This document shows positions 42,484 through 52,710 of a DNA stretch of 64,000 nucleotides, in pieces (within the stretch, counting starts at the first letter, position 1; each line of letters begins with the position of its first letter). The DNA is from Paramacrobiotus metropolitanus. Its lineage: Eukaryota; Tardigrada; Eutardigrada; Parachela; Macrobiotidae. Under the pieces are notes generated by a model. It did not search any database, had not been told where the DNA came from, and saw nothing but the letters and a program-made list of their open reading frames with translations. Made by a program: the position numbers and the translations under genes. The stretch lies in NCBI RefSeq assembly GCF_019649055.1, contig NW_026570272.1:868001-932000 (forward strand), given 5' to 3'.

Positions 42484-43854
42484 TTAATCCAGATCCAAAT
42501 TCTCCTTTGCAGTTTTCAAGTTTGCGAGGCGCTGTTCCAAAGCCTCACGGATATACGTGATATGTTTAGCATCCACAGTTGCTCGAGCCTTCAGCGTGTT
42601 TACCAGCGCCTTGCAGTTATCCATAATATCCTTCTCTCGTTCAACTTGTTCTAGTAATTTGTCGATTGCGTCGGGCTTTTTAATAGCATCCGGTTTTGCA
42701 GTGCTCGCTTCATTGTCAGGCTTTTCGGCCTTCTCCTTGGTCTTCTGGCCTTTCTTTTCGGTATCCGTACTTTTCGACCGGGGAACATATTTAGGACGGC
42801 CGCCCATAGCTTTCAGCTGTGTGAGCGTGATAATTGGTTCTCGCTCAATGCGTCCGTCTTTGCTAGCCCGGATTACCAGATTTACGTTGGTGGTGTTGTT
42901 CTTCTCGGGCTCGATTGCGTCCAGCCGCTCCATGATGCCATCGACAACCAGATTCCCGTCTTGTCCCACGTAACCGAAGCTACAATCGGCGAAGTGTTGT
43001 GCTGTGTCTTTTCCGTTGACTGTCACCTTCATAGTGCCCATTTTGATATCTGCACAATAAATCATTCTATTAAATTACGCAACGCAAATGATTTGCAGTA
43101 TATAGCGCTGTTATGCTCTTTTAAAATGTAAACATTGAGAATGCCGTTTTGAAAAACACAAACACTTACTGATGGTCTGGGCCAGAGTGGTGCAGAGACA
43201 GCAGCCGCGAATGCTTCGTAGCCACAGGTCGATGCAACTGTCCACGAAAAGATTCCCGTAGACGACGACGACATGTTTTTGGTTGACCAGCTGGCGCAGC
43301 CCGCGCTCCAGCCAGTAGTCCACGTCCTGTAGTTGCACGTCGAATGTACAGATCCAGTGTTGGATTTCGGTGCGTGACATGGCATATCGGCCGTGGTAGA
43401 GGATTACGCGAATCATCCGACGAAACTTGCTAGTTGTGTCGATTACCTTCGTCTCTTGATCGCGGTTATTTTTCACCTCCTCGGCCACCTCGAGCACGAA
43501 ACGTCCATCGCGGCTCATCTTCTTGAGCAAGATACCAGCATTAATAGCGTCGCCAAGGAAGAAATCCACTCGTTCTTCCGTGAAGTCGTCATGCATTTCT
43601 ACAACGAATTTCTTGATAGATGACATGTCCACGTAATATCCCGTAATGTCAGCTTCAAGAATGCACGCGTGGGCTGCCGTATGCATCGCCAATTGTCGAC
43701 GGTCTCGGATGGTTTCGTTTGGCTGTAGAGGCTCCGCCATGGCAAACTGAACTGATTCGCGAGTTCGTCCCTTCCAGTACTCATAGTGGGCAATCGCATC
43801 CGTTTCAGCCGAAGGTAACGGCTCTCCAGCTGGTCCTACAGGCTCTCCCGACAT
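42484..43854 (-). CDS. Antisense cargo gene of the retroelement, two exons, 416 aa
   Basis: On the strand opposite to pol. Exon 1 (43854-43170) starts at MSGEPVGPAGE. It contains a helix-rich region (FRRMIRVILYHGRYAMSRTE, then DVDYWLERGLRQLVNQKHVVV) that could be a winged-helix fold, and ends phase 1 at ATCA|GTAAGTG. The intron (43169-43050, 120 bp) has consensus GTAAGTG and TTGTGCAG. Exon 2 (43049-42484) restores the frame, encodes a beta-like segment (KVTVNGKDTAQHF, NLVVDGIMERLDAIEPE), a Lys/Glu-rich linker and a C-terminal coiled coil. The spliced length, 1,251 nt, is exactly 417 codons. No family is recognised. The intron survives because the sense genomic RNA cannot splice it. An upstream ATG (43887) would add 11 hydrophobic residues. 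Confidence 0.75.
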
Positions 43855-44461
43855 GATGATTAGCAAAAAATTATAAATTAAACCCAATAAAAGAAGTGCA
43901 AGTTCTAGTAAAGAAACAAAACACCGTCACCGAAAAGAATAAATGTTTTGGGTTCTTCGTTGTTATACTGTCGGAACAGCTGATATCTCTGTGCTAGTGA
44001 AGCCGGCATTCTGCCGCGTGTCAGCCGCCCTGATATGGCAATATTACCGGAAACTGCGCACTTCTGGCCCTGTGTCTTGAATGTTTCCCAGCCGCGCGTT
44101 TCCTGTTTAAGTTTCTCTTTCTTGATGTTATCCTATTATCGGTCGTTATAATCGTTAAAAAACGGTCGGAACTGTATGAAAATTATAAATTTCCTGGAGA
44201 GGGATTTGCTGTGTTGTTGTGTCGGGCAAGGTACTTCAAATTTTGGAAATCGTTGAAATTTAGTCTGTCGCCTGTCAACCGCTTCGGGGGCAGTGTGCGG
44301 TATGTGAGTACTTCCGGTGTCGGTGCCAGTACAGATTGTCTGTTGTGCTTTTCTCTGCACTGCACTCCAGTTCTTCAATTCTCTGAATTTTTTTTTTTTT
44401 GGCATTGAGGGTATCCTGTTCTCCCCGTCGTGTTTTAATTTGTCACTTTTATGTTTTGAAA
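43855..44461. promoter_or_regulatory. Divergent intergenic region between antisense gene and ORF 5
   Basis: A 607-bp gap between two head-to-head start codons, the only divergent pair in the element. The antisense gene cannot be transcribed from the 5' LTR, so a promoter must lie here (or in antisense 3' LTR activity). A 13-T run at 44388-44400 precedes ORF 5. I see no clear TATA box. Confidence 0.45.
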
Positions 44462-45991
44462 ATGTCGCCTCCTGCTAAGAAGCCAACCGCGCGAAAGACT
44501 GCGTCACGTACACCGCGCCAGAGTCGTGCAACTGCGGGACTGAGTTTTGGTTATTCTCCGGACAGCGATGAAGCCCGTTCTTCATCGCGTGTCACTCGAT
44601 CTCGAGTCTCTCGCCGTACCGCCGCCCAACCAGTGTTTTCTGCGCAATCTTCTGGGTCATCGGGATCGGTGAGTGCAGCAGAGGCTCAGCAACCTCCAAC
44701 GAGTTGGGCAGACGCGATAGTTCATGCTTTGCAGCGCCGATATGATGCTCAGCGGCGACGAACAATTTTGCGACGCAATGCTGCTGTGGTTCGCCGCCAG
44801 GCTCGAAGAGGATTATTCCCTGCTAGCCCTGACGTTGAGATCCGTCAGCCATCACCGAAGAAACCGCAGACGCAGGCGGAGAGACAGCTGGGAACTCCAG
44901 ACTTGACAGAAGAAGAGCCATCGTCTTTCGAGACTCCGTCTGTAAAAGCAAAGCGAGGTATTGTGCCGTGTTTGCCGTTGTTGTGGTTGTTATGGAGTCG
45001 CTCGTTGTTCACCTGGTTGCCTTACGCACACGTTGCTTCTGGGAAAGCCCTGGTATTCAATTGCTTGATATTCGCTTTCTGTGTTGTTGCTTTCAGCTTT
45101 CTCGCGACTGGTGTTGCAGCTGTTACGATCAATTTAAGCCTAGGCTTATGGCTATTTTTGCTGTATTTAGATGAGGATCATTTGCGTAAAGGTGGCATCC
45201 TCTATGTACCGTATAACCCGGATGCCCCGCGGCCGGTCTTCAAGACCAAGCAGACGGCTCGCAAACGAGCACATTCCGGAGTGTTTCCAAGAATGGCTAT
45301 TGCGGACAAGCAGGGTGAGATGGCAATTACAAAAGCCTATTTCTCCGGTTTAAATCGCTTTCATCCTCGCTTCCCGGAATTGTATTTGTCTCACTTTTTA
45401 TACCAAAACGGAGTATTAATCAATCGTTACGATTTGTGTGTGGCTACTCGGAAATTACCTTCGTTAATTGCGTTAGAGCTGCGTCGTCAATATCTCTATT
45501 TACATCCTGTTTTTGTTGGATTGTTTAAAGAAATCGCCAATCGTCAGCAGCGTGATGCTGTGGCTCGCCAAGTGATTGTTGACGCTGCTGCTGTGGATAA
45601 TGCTGAACCGCAGGCTGCAACTTCTGCTGGACCATATAATTTTCGCAATCGTGGGCAAAAGCGCAAGTACAAGGAGGTTTCACCGTCCTCGTCTTCGGCG
45701 CCAAGCGAGGTATCTGTCTCGGATGATGGGGAAGATCGTGAGGATCCTTCGGCCGTGTTATCCCCTGAGCAGAATGCTAATGTCGAAGCTGACGAGAATG
45801 TTGATATGGAAGTTGATTGTCAGAACGACGATGGATCCGATCTGGACAAAATGGATGTTGATCCGCTGCCTTTTATGCAGCCGGTTGTTCCAGCTGTGCC
45901 ACCTGTTGCTGCAGTCGCTCGCGAGGATTCACCTGAAATTGCGGAACCGACGGTTTATGCTCAGCAGCAGCCGCATTCTGATGAATTGTGA
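44462..45991 (+). CDS. Cargo ORF 5 of the retroelement, 509 aa, basic N-terminus and two membrane helices
   Basis: It starts at MSPPAKKPTARKTASRTPRQ. The first 170 residues are basic, Ser/Arg-rich and disordered. Two hydrophobic stretches follow (about residues 168-190 and 198-236, including LIFAFCVVAFSFLATGVAAV). Next is a globular region (ITKAYFSGLNRFHPRFPELY, LIALELRRQYLYLHPVF), then a nuclear-signal-like GQKRKYKE and a very acidic tail ending SDEL. The frame is continuous. A GT..AG pair (about 44958 to 45119) would delete the first hydrophobic block in frame, so splicing cannot be excluded. It has no signal peptide and no envelope-like features that I recognise. A nuclear-membrane protein is one possibility. 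Confidence 0.7.
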   Translation: MSPPAKKPTARKTASRTPRQSRATAGLSFGYSPDSDEARSSSRVTRSRVSRRTAAQPVFSAQSSGSSGSVSAAEAQQPPTSWADAIVHALQRRYDAQRRRTILRRNAAVVRRQARRGLFPASPDVEIRQPSPKKPQTQAERQLGTPDLTEEEPSSFETPSVKAKRGIVPCLPLLWLLWSRSLFTWLPYAHVASGKALVFNCLIFAFCVVAFSFLATGVAAVTINLSLGLWLFLLYLDEDHLRKGGILYVPYNPDAPRPVFKTKQTARKRAHSGVFPRMAIADKQGEMAITKAYFSGLNRFHPRFPELYLSHFLYQNGVLINRYDLCVATRKLPSLIALELRRQYLYLHPVFVGLFKEIANRQQRDAVARQVIVDAAAVDNAEPQAATSAGPYNFRNRGQKRKYKEVSPSSSSAPSEVSVSDDGEDREDPSAVLSPEQNANVEADENVDMEVDCQNDDGSDLDKMDVDPLPFMQPVVPAVPPVAAVAREDSPEIAEPTVYAQQQPHSDEL

Positions 45992-46544
45992 GTTTTCCAT
46001 TACTGATTTGTTATCCTTCATGCTGTACATTTTTGCCAGAATTTGATGATCTGTCATTTCGTTTTTGATCTTAATTTGCGTATTAGCTGGCCAAACTTTG
46101 TGATTTGTTTTTGATCGGTAGCCTTCATTGTACAATTTAAAGCATTTTGCGTTTATTTTCATCCAATTTTTATTTTTCAATTTTACGCGCTCTGAGTCAT
46201 TGAACTGGTCGTTTAATATTTTTTCCGCTGTGCCGTGGCTATCAGTGTTAAATCTCTCATTGTACCTGGATAGATCTGATCTTTGATTACGTTGCATTAA
46301 AAGGATATAGCGCGAAGCGCTGATTGGCTGTTTTTCTACCTGTATGGAATCTTCCGCACTTTAAAAATTCGCTCCAGCAGACGGGTATAAAATCACTTGC
46401 GCGTAGTGTGCAGAAATCGGCATTGTGGATTTTTCGTTTCGGCACCAGTGGTGTATTAGATTCCTTGCTTTTCTGAATGTGATTTTGACGCTTTTCTCTC
46501 TTTACTTTTAGCGTTAAAAGGTCACTAGTTTTCATTAGTTGGGC
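45992..46544 (+). other. Spacer between cargo ORFs 5 and 6
   Basis: No gene. GGGTATAAAATCAC at about 46383-46396 is a good TATA-like element about 150 bp before the next ATG and could be an internal promoter. Confidence 0.45.
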
Positions 46545-47339
46545 ATGCCGCCTATTGATCCTAACCGAGCTTTTGATAAGCTGGTTGACGCTATTTTTCA
46601 TTCATCCTCCAACCAGCAACAACAGTATAATGCCGGTTATAATCACCGAGGAAGGGGTGGAGCCCGTGGTGCTTACCGTGGCAACTTTCGTCCGTACGGC
46701 CGAGGAAATCATAGGAATTTTGGAGACAATAACTTGCGTCGTGGAAACGATCATTGGCGTCGTAATGGCCGACCTCTGGGCGCACCGGAAGTTATTGAAG
46801 TACTTGATGGAGACGCTCACCCAGTTGCTCCAGTGGAAGCTGCCGCCGCAAACATGGAGGTTGACGACCCGGGCAACCAAGCAGCGAATGCACCGAATCC
46901 GGTCCAAGGCAACGGAAATGTGGCTGCAGGTGAGCCCAATGGTGTCAACCCTGCTGTCAATCTACATGGCCCACCAGCCTTGAATGCCGTTGTCGTTCCT
47001 CCGGCTGTCATTCCACCTGTGCAGCAGCAAGCCCCGCAGAACGCTGAATTTCCCGGTTTGCCACCAAACGTGTTGCCACTTCCTGAAGTGCCGATTGTCC
47101 GCGATGCCCGCGACCGTTCTCCAGCTGATCGCCCACGTGCGCCGTCTGCACCTTCCGGTCCTGTTGGTTCTGCTGAGCATAATTTTGTGCCTGGCTATTT
47201 GGCTCAACAGCAGCAGCGGGAATTGGATGCCGATCGCCGACGACAGATGGCTGCTGACGTTTCTCGCCGTTTGGATGCTGCTGCGTCTGGCTCTGGTATC
47301 ACCGGTTTGTTTTCATTGGCTCCCAGTGCTGGCAAGTAA
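46545..47339 (+). CDS. Cargo ORF 6 of the retroelement, 264 aa, RG-rich probable RNA-binding protein
   Basis: It starts at MPPIDPNRAFDKLVDAIF, a short helical head, followed by an Arg/Gly/Asn-rich region (HRGRGGARGAYRGNFRPYGR) typical of RGG-box RNA binding. A long Pro/Ala/Val-rich disordered linker and a short C-terminal helix (ELDADRRRQMAADVSRRL) come next. The RG/N composition resembles the disordered part of this element's Gag (28990-29120), so it may have arisen from a gag fragment. Intronless. AATAAA follows at 47685-47690. Confidence 0.7.
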   Translation: MPPIDPNRAFDKLVDAIFHSSSNQQQQYNAGYNHRGRGGARGAYRGNFRPYGRGNHRNFGDNNLRRGNDHWRRNGRPLGAPEVIEVLDGDAHPVAPVEAAAANMEVDDPGNQAANAPNPVQGNGNVAAGEPNGVNPAVNLHGPPALNAVVVPPAVIPPVQQQAPQNAEFPGLPPNVLPLPEVPIVRDARDRSPADRPRAPSAPSGPVGSAEHNFVPGYLAQQQQRELDADRRRQMAADVSRRLDAAASGSGITGLFSLAPSAGK

Positions 47340-47995
47340 CCTTGACTCACCTTTGTCCTTGATCTTTTGCTTTCTTTGATCTCGCCTTTTTACTGGCCTG
47401 GTGTTGTCTAATGATTTTGCTTTACCAAAGCCGTGTTGATCTTATTGCTACTGATATTCTTTTGCTGGTTTAAAATTTGCTCTCATCTACCAGTAATTTG
47501 TGCTCATGATTTTTATGCGGATATTTTTGCTTGTTTGTTGTTGTTGACCGTTGTTACTGGATGATGTAGTACTCGAGAATTCGTAAGAATACTACTGGTT
47601 GTTGGTTATCGCGGTCCCGTTCGTTTAATGCATAGTTCTACAGAATTCCACATAATCACATTTTAAGATTTTAGTTTCACAATTAATAAAGCTTTATGCC
47701 GTATACTGTACATAAACACCATCTAAACTCAAGCGGCACCATGTCAGTAATTCATAGTTCACCTTCCTGGATCCTTGGACCTCCGCCCTGCCAAACCCGT
47801 GGACTTCCGGATGCCTCTTCGCCAAGGATTCCACACTAACTCTCTGGAATCGCGGCGTACAGTCACATTGGGCATCGGATGGACGCGTGGATTGTGCGGT
47901 GGATCGGGATCAGGATGGATAGAGGTGCACAATCGCACTGGGATGTTGCGGGATGGATTGTTTACTTTGGCGCGGCCAAGCATCGTTCGTGGGGG
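47340..47995 (+). other. 3' untranslated region of the retroelement
   Basis: No gene. It contains AATAAA (47685-47690) and a stretch dense in GGAT words (47870-47960) before the polypurine site. Confidence 0.5.
47985..47995 (+). promoter_or_regulatory. Polypurine tract (plus-strand primer)
   Basis: GTTCGTGGGGG lies directly before the 3' LTR's TG. The purine run is unusually short (five G), and the upstream bases recur twice inside pol. Confidence 0.6.
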
Positions 47996-48569
47996 TGACG
48001 TATGGGAGTAGGATCATACGCCGGAGTACGTACGGATGCTGACTGTCCGCCTTCCACCTGCAACATAACGGATAATCTAGTCAATCAATGCTGTGATTTG
48101 CTGTTCTCTTTTACTAGCGATGTATATGATGTCATAACGCAAAGTCTATATAAGTTCTTGTGATGCCTAATATCGGCATCAGTAGTCTGAGATTTACTTC
48201 TGAGACTGCTTTCTAATTACGATTTCCTAGCGTTGTGAACTGTGATGAGAATTGGATAAAGAGACAGCAATACTTGTTCCTTCTGATGTACATGATCGCT
48301 CCCGGATTATTGCATAGAATACAGGTTTGCTCGTGACACAATCGTCCTAGCTCTTGCCGATCCTCACAGGACTCGCGACCGGAAGTTGTGGTTAGCTCGT
48401 TCCTGAGGGATTCCTGATCTTCTGTGTTCCTGATTCGTTCGTCTGATTTCCACCTTAGTTCTTCTGTTACAGTTTGAGAGTACGAGTGCCTACCGATTGA
48501 GCATTACAGGCGTGGAAGAGTAAAGATTGTTCATGGAGCCTTAAACGGCGTGAACGCTTATACACGACA
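47996..48569 (+). repeat. 3' LTR
   Basis: 574 bp, TG..CA, identical by eye to the 5' LTR, followed by the ATAG duplication. Confidence 0.97.
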
Positions 48570-48573
48570 ATAG
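48570..48573. repeat. Target-site duplication, right copy (ATAG)
   Basis: It matches 24744-24747. Confidence 0.9.
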
Positions 48574-49330
48574 TTATTCGTGGGCCACTTACAATTGTTA
48601 GGTACGAGGTGCTGGTACTCTGGTAGCAGTGACACCGATAAGGAAATGCTTCAAAGAAAGTTGTTAATTGCATGCAGACTGGCGGTTTACAGTTTGTTTA
48701 CTTTTAATCGTGATTCAGCGCCTGAGTACGTAAATTTTACGATCGTGATCAACACCAGCATCTTATTTGCACAGTTATCATACTGTATTGTAGGCTAGCT
48801 GCTTATTTTAATAGTAGAACTAATAAGAACTAACTAATTTTAATAGTAGAACTAGTAGATGTAACTTGACTAATGGTGATAACAACGGTGTAAGATAGCG
48901 ACGAGATGTTCTTTATATAATTTTAATATATATTTTTAACTTAAATACTTTATTCGCAAGGTGTGAATATGTGACTGTATATATGAGTTTCACTCAGTGA
49001 ATGCAATCAAATAAGACATCAATTTATTCACATTAAGTTTGGAATACGAATTTCCAAGAGGTAGTTTTTTACTGATAAACCCGTGGCTTCGAAAACCTCT
49101 ATTCAAACAGGGAATTAGGAGATACAACAGTGCGTAACGGGTTTATATGGCATGTACTTATAGATACAATAAGGCGACTCAAATACAGAGTATACGTATA
49201 AGGACAAATTGAACATTTACAGAAAAGGCGTTAGACCATATCAGCTTGTATTAAATGCTAGATAAAAAATCCTCATGTGTCCATGTATACAATAAGTTTG
49301 GATGGCACTCATCATAGCAGTATCAGCCTT
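48574..49330. other. Former upstream sequence of the kinase-Kelch locus; intergenic
   Basis: Before insertion this joined directly to 24747, so it would have been the promoter side of the minus-strand kinase-Kelch gene. No gene is visible here now. Confidence 0.5.
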
Positions 49331-49907
49331 TCACGGCTTTATTGTTGCGAATACAGCTTTCATGCATAGCTTGAAAAATTTCAGATATGTTAAGAATAAA
49401 TGGAAAATATTCAGCAAAACCACACCAGAGAGGATCGCAAATTTACGCTCCGTGTTGAAATAAACAAGTTCTTGGCTTTCCCCAGCAAAACCGGCTGCAA
49501 AAACTGTCACTAATGTAAAGGAAAAAATTAAGCCAAACGTTATTACAAGGCAAAACATGCAGCAACCAAGCGCCGTTATAATATGAAGTCCGGCAAGTTT
49601 CCTGTGGGTTTGTGAGATTTTTAAAGCGAACAGTCCGAAAGCGGTGGGACAATCAAACAGCAACACGATCCAACAGGAATCCGCAAATCTTTGCTCGTAC
49701 AGATATGCAGCTACAAAATTAACAAATACATGTAGTCAAGCATAGAAAGCCCATGAGCCGAGAAATTACGGCTTCCTTACCGACGATAATTAAGCAAAAC
49801 AAGATCGTCGTGGAGATGTACAAGCTAACGGAACGGACAAAAATCTTTTTCTGTAGCTGCTGCCGTGGATTTTGTTTACTCCATATCGCCGAATCCTTAA
49901 CAGACAT
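49331..49907 (-). CDS. Small four-helix membrane protein, two exons, 168 aa
   Basis: Exon 1 (49907-49781) starts MSVKDSAIWSKQNPRQQLQK, a basic cytosolic head, and enters the first helix. It ends phase 1 at GTCG|GTAAGG. Exon 2 (49710-49331, after AATTTTGTAG) restores the frame and encodes three more helices (for example LGCCMFCLVITFGLIFSFT and FAILSGVVLLNIFHLFLTYL) and a short basic tail. The total is 507 nt including the stop. The size and four-helix plan resemble MARVEL- or DUF-type tetraspan proteins, but I recognise no signature, so the function is open. The intron is 70 bp. Confidence 0.6.
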
Positions 49908-51016
49908 GATGGTCGATCATTATTACTGAAAGCTGCGGTCATAAATTTACTGACTCTGGTTCAAAATTTAATCATAGTACAATAGATTAGTGGATTTCCC
50001 CGAACTTTTGTACGCATACCGTAACATCTACTATCAGTCTAGTATCTACTGCACTTGCCTGAGTATCGATTATCGACCGGTCTATTTCAAGTTGGAACAG
50101 CCACGCTGGAAAGTGCCACGTCACATCATCGACAGACACCGGCTGTCATCAAACCCGGCACACGTTCAATGGATTTAATGCAACATGCTATATTAAACCA
50201 GCTGAGAATATTGCGTTCATTTATCAACAATACAATTAACGATGCCGGTTATCGCAGCTGTGGAACGACAGTTTAAATAAAACACCGTTAAGCGTAACTT
50301 ACAAAAACTAATAAAGAAAATCTAGGGCTTTTGAGTAACACGTTACAGTCTCCGGGGTATCGAAAATTTCCGATTAAACTGCAGGCAAAGTAAAATTTTA
50401 AACTCCTTATTAATATCTAATTAGCTAGGGTGACGGTATACCGAGAAATATTTGCGGATTACGTGAATCTTTAATGTCCCAGCTCATTCCACGCCGTGAC
50501 GCAATCCTCTGCGAACGCGCTCGCCGTGTGAAAGCCGCTTTTGCTCCCGGTGAGCTCCTCCCTGATTTGTTAAGCCGCTGATACGTCGCAATTAGCTATT
50601 CATGAGTGGAATGTGTTACTGCCCGGTTCCGCTTTGCAATTCCCGCTCTTCCCGGCAATTAAGACGTGGCAGTCTCTCTTCCTGTCGTAACCCGCAGGAG
50701 GAGGCGGAGCGGCGGCGTTGTGATTCCCGTATTACCGGCTCTCAAGCGGCTAATCATAGATCACCGCTCCCGTACGCTCGGATTCAGTTAGTCGCATCTT
50801 CCTGTTAGACTTCGCGTAGAATCCGGCTGGGTGTTTTAGTTTGATAATTAGCCACACGATTGCCGGGTTCGGCGCGTTGGGATCTTTTAAAATAGCCGCA
50901 CTTTTCCCGACAGTAATCATTCAGTTTACGACGGCCAAGTTGTAGCTCATGCCGGTATTGTGCGGTTTCGTTCACAACTAGAGTGAACTGTGAGGTTTCA
51001 CTACGGCGTTGTCAAC
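49908..51016. other. Intergenic; probable promoter region of GPCR isoform 1
   Basis: No gene supported. The last part (about 50450-51016) is less AT-rich than its surroundings and lies just upstream of the first alternative GPCR exon. Confidence 0.4.
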
Positions 51017-51235
51017 ATGTGCAATCAGACGGCGATGAGCCCGGAATGTAACGGGAGTTTCTATGAATTCCCGGATTATATTGTTATCGAGGATGCACCG
51101 CTGCCGTTGTCCTTCCGTATCAGCGCGACGGTGTTGCATGCTTTGATTTTCTGTGTGGGCTCCGTGGGGAATGTACTGCTGATCTATGTCGCCCAACGGG
51201 CCATTGCTCTGCGGACACCGACCTACATTTATCTG
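51017..51235 (+). CDS. Alternative first coding exon of the TRHR-like GPCR
   Basis: ATG frame of 73 codons ending at TATCTG|GTACGT, phase 0. It encodes an N-glycosylatable head (NQT, NGS) and helix 1 with GNVLLIYVAQR and RTPTYIYL. The exon at 53559-53780 is a paralogous copy with the same boundary (SLKTPTYIYL before GTAAAT). No other GPCR exons lie between them, so both most likely splice to the common exon at 54818, giving receptors with different N-termini and first helices. A dead duplicate exon is the alternative, but its frame is intact. Confidence 0.6.
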
Positions 51236-51654
51236 GTACGTCGCATACTGGGTGGCGTACGCCGTATTGGTAAATTTGACCAATGGTAGTCGTTCGGGAT
51301 AAATAAAGTAACAAATCCCGAAAAAAAACGAAATAAAGTACCATAGAAAAGTAACATATTCCGAAAAAAAAATCTTTTTATTCAGTCTGTTATGGTAAGA
51401 AAAGAGGCCCAATGAATCATGATAATTAAATTCTTTTTCATTCCTCACAATTTTCATTTTTTAAACGAAAAAGGCATTGGGTATTTCAACTTCGCATAAA
51501 TTTTTTTGGCTTGCCATCAATTTTGAAAGTTTTAAGAATTTATTCGAAAATAAGGAAAATTGACAGCAATCGTAATTCTTGTTCAGATTGAGTTGCCTTT
51601 GTTCAAGTAATTATGCGCCGCAAAGTATCAAGAAGGTGGGATAATCAATCACAT

Positions 51655-51845
51655 GGCGTTCATTTTAATATGACATCTTGCAGCAACCGGATGTCGCGTG
51701 CACAAGCGATTTTCAATTTTCAAATATAGCTGTACAAAATCTTTTGGCATAAGCCGCATGACAAAGTATACAGAAACGTTTTAACTTACGCATACGCAAA
51801 ACGCTCACTGATGGATATGGATTTGGTACCATGTATACCTGGTTC
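51655..51845. mobile_element. Half copy of the foldback element family
   Basis: It matches the right half of the foldback family (CAACCGGATGTCGCG, CGCAAAACGCTCACTG, GGTACCATGTA). The left half is missing. It lies in the intron between the two GPCR first exons. Confidence 0.55.
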
Positions 51846-52650
51846 TTTTTTTTGGAGAAATCAGCAGCCTGGTTCAGATATCTCCGCTAATTAAATTAAG
51901 TACCGTCGACACAGACTTGGTTGCTTCAAAGTACCAAAATAATATGAAACAACATAACTTGCGATCGATTTATTGAAGCAGGCCGTTCTGGGTGGTACTA
52001 TAGTCGGTAATACGGTTACCGATAATGCGATTGATTTTTGTAAACAGAAAAACAGGTTGGAGAAATAGCGAAAGCTTAATAAAAGAGCTTCGAAGAAAAA
52101 CTGAAATAATCGCGGAAGAATGAATTTAAAGATCTTTAAATTATTGACGGTCTGTTGAGCCCAGCAGAATTAATAAATTTGTATTTTAATTGGTATTGGC
52201 CACTGATGCGTTCAGTGTGCGTGCATTATCTTCTTCTGCGGTTACCGCTGCCGCTTGTACGGTCCAATGAGTTTCTATAACAATTTCGCGTTAATCACTC
52301 CCAAAGTGATTATGATGGGTGAAAATTAAATAAATTTTTTCTGGTAGCCGAGATATTGTGTGCATGTCGGCAATGCCCGCGGAAATAAATTGTGGGTGCG
52401 CGGCAAGCACGAACTAAACAGTCTTTAATGTGTACATTTACCGTCCTCGAATGACTGCGTCAGTTGACTTGCCTATACAAAACGTCTCCACCGTTGTAAT
52501 CGATTTTGCAAAATTCGTTTAGAAGTTTAGATTGGCGAGAATTTCGAAAGGTTAATCGAAAAATTATTGGAAGATTTATTTTTATTTTTCAGGCAATTAT
52601 TACTTGTTTTTCCGAATACTATGAATATTTTAACTAATAAATTTAACTTG

Positions 52651-52710
52651 CTTATTTTCATTTCCAACTGCTGCTTTATTTTTATTTTCATTTCCAACTG
52701 CTGCTTTATT
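52651..52710. repeat. Tandem pair of 30-bp units
   Basis: Two adjacent 30-bp units, TTATTTTCATTTCCAACTGC then TGCTTTATT, differing by one base. Confidence 0.85.

Larger units (their letters stand above)
24748..48569 (+). mobile_element. Giant Ty3/gypsy-like LTR retrotransposon with cargo genes, 23,822 bp
   Basis: The element is complete: two 574-bp LTRs with TG..CA ends, a primer-binding site, one Gag-Pol frame with PR-RT-RNase H-IN order (Ty3/gypsy type), a G-run polypurine site and flanking ATAG duplications. Canonical elements of this class are 5-8 kb. Here the internal region is 22.7 kb because about 11 kb of extra sequence follows pol: five sense ORFs, one antisense spliced gene and a tRNA-like repeat array. 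The LTRs look identical by eye, so insertion is very recent and the element is probably active. Giant Ogre/Tat-lineage plant elements are the nearest architectural analogy that I know. No accessory protein here is recognisable to me. Confidence 0.95.

Noticed and set aside
29182-44095. Word CTGAATGT..CCCAGCCG recurring at 29182, 36071 and 44077
   Set aside because: About 18 bases with mismatches and no shared flanks; likely chance.
44957-45119. Possible sense intron in cargo ORF 5
   Set aside because: In-frame GT..AG exists, but the frame reads through and a sense intron would be lost through the RNA stage; kept only as a remark.
44462-45991. Envelope glycoprotein identity, and C-terminal SDEL as an ER-retrieval signal
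   Set aside because: No signal peptide, no ectodomain cysteines or cleavage site; SDEL is a weak match and the tail is otherwise nuclear-protein-like.
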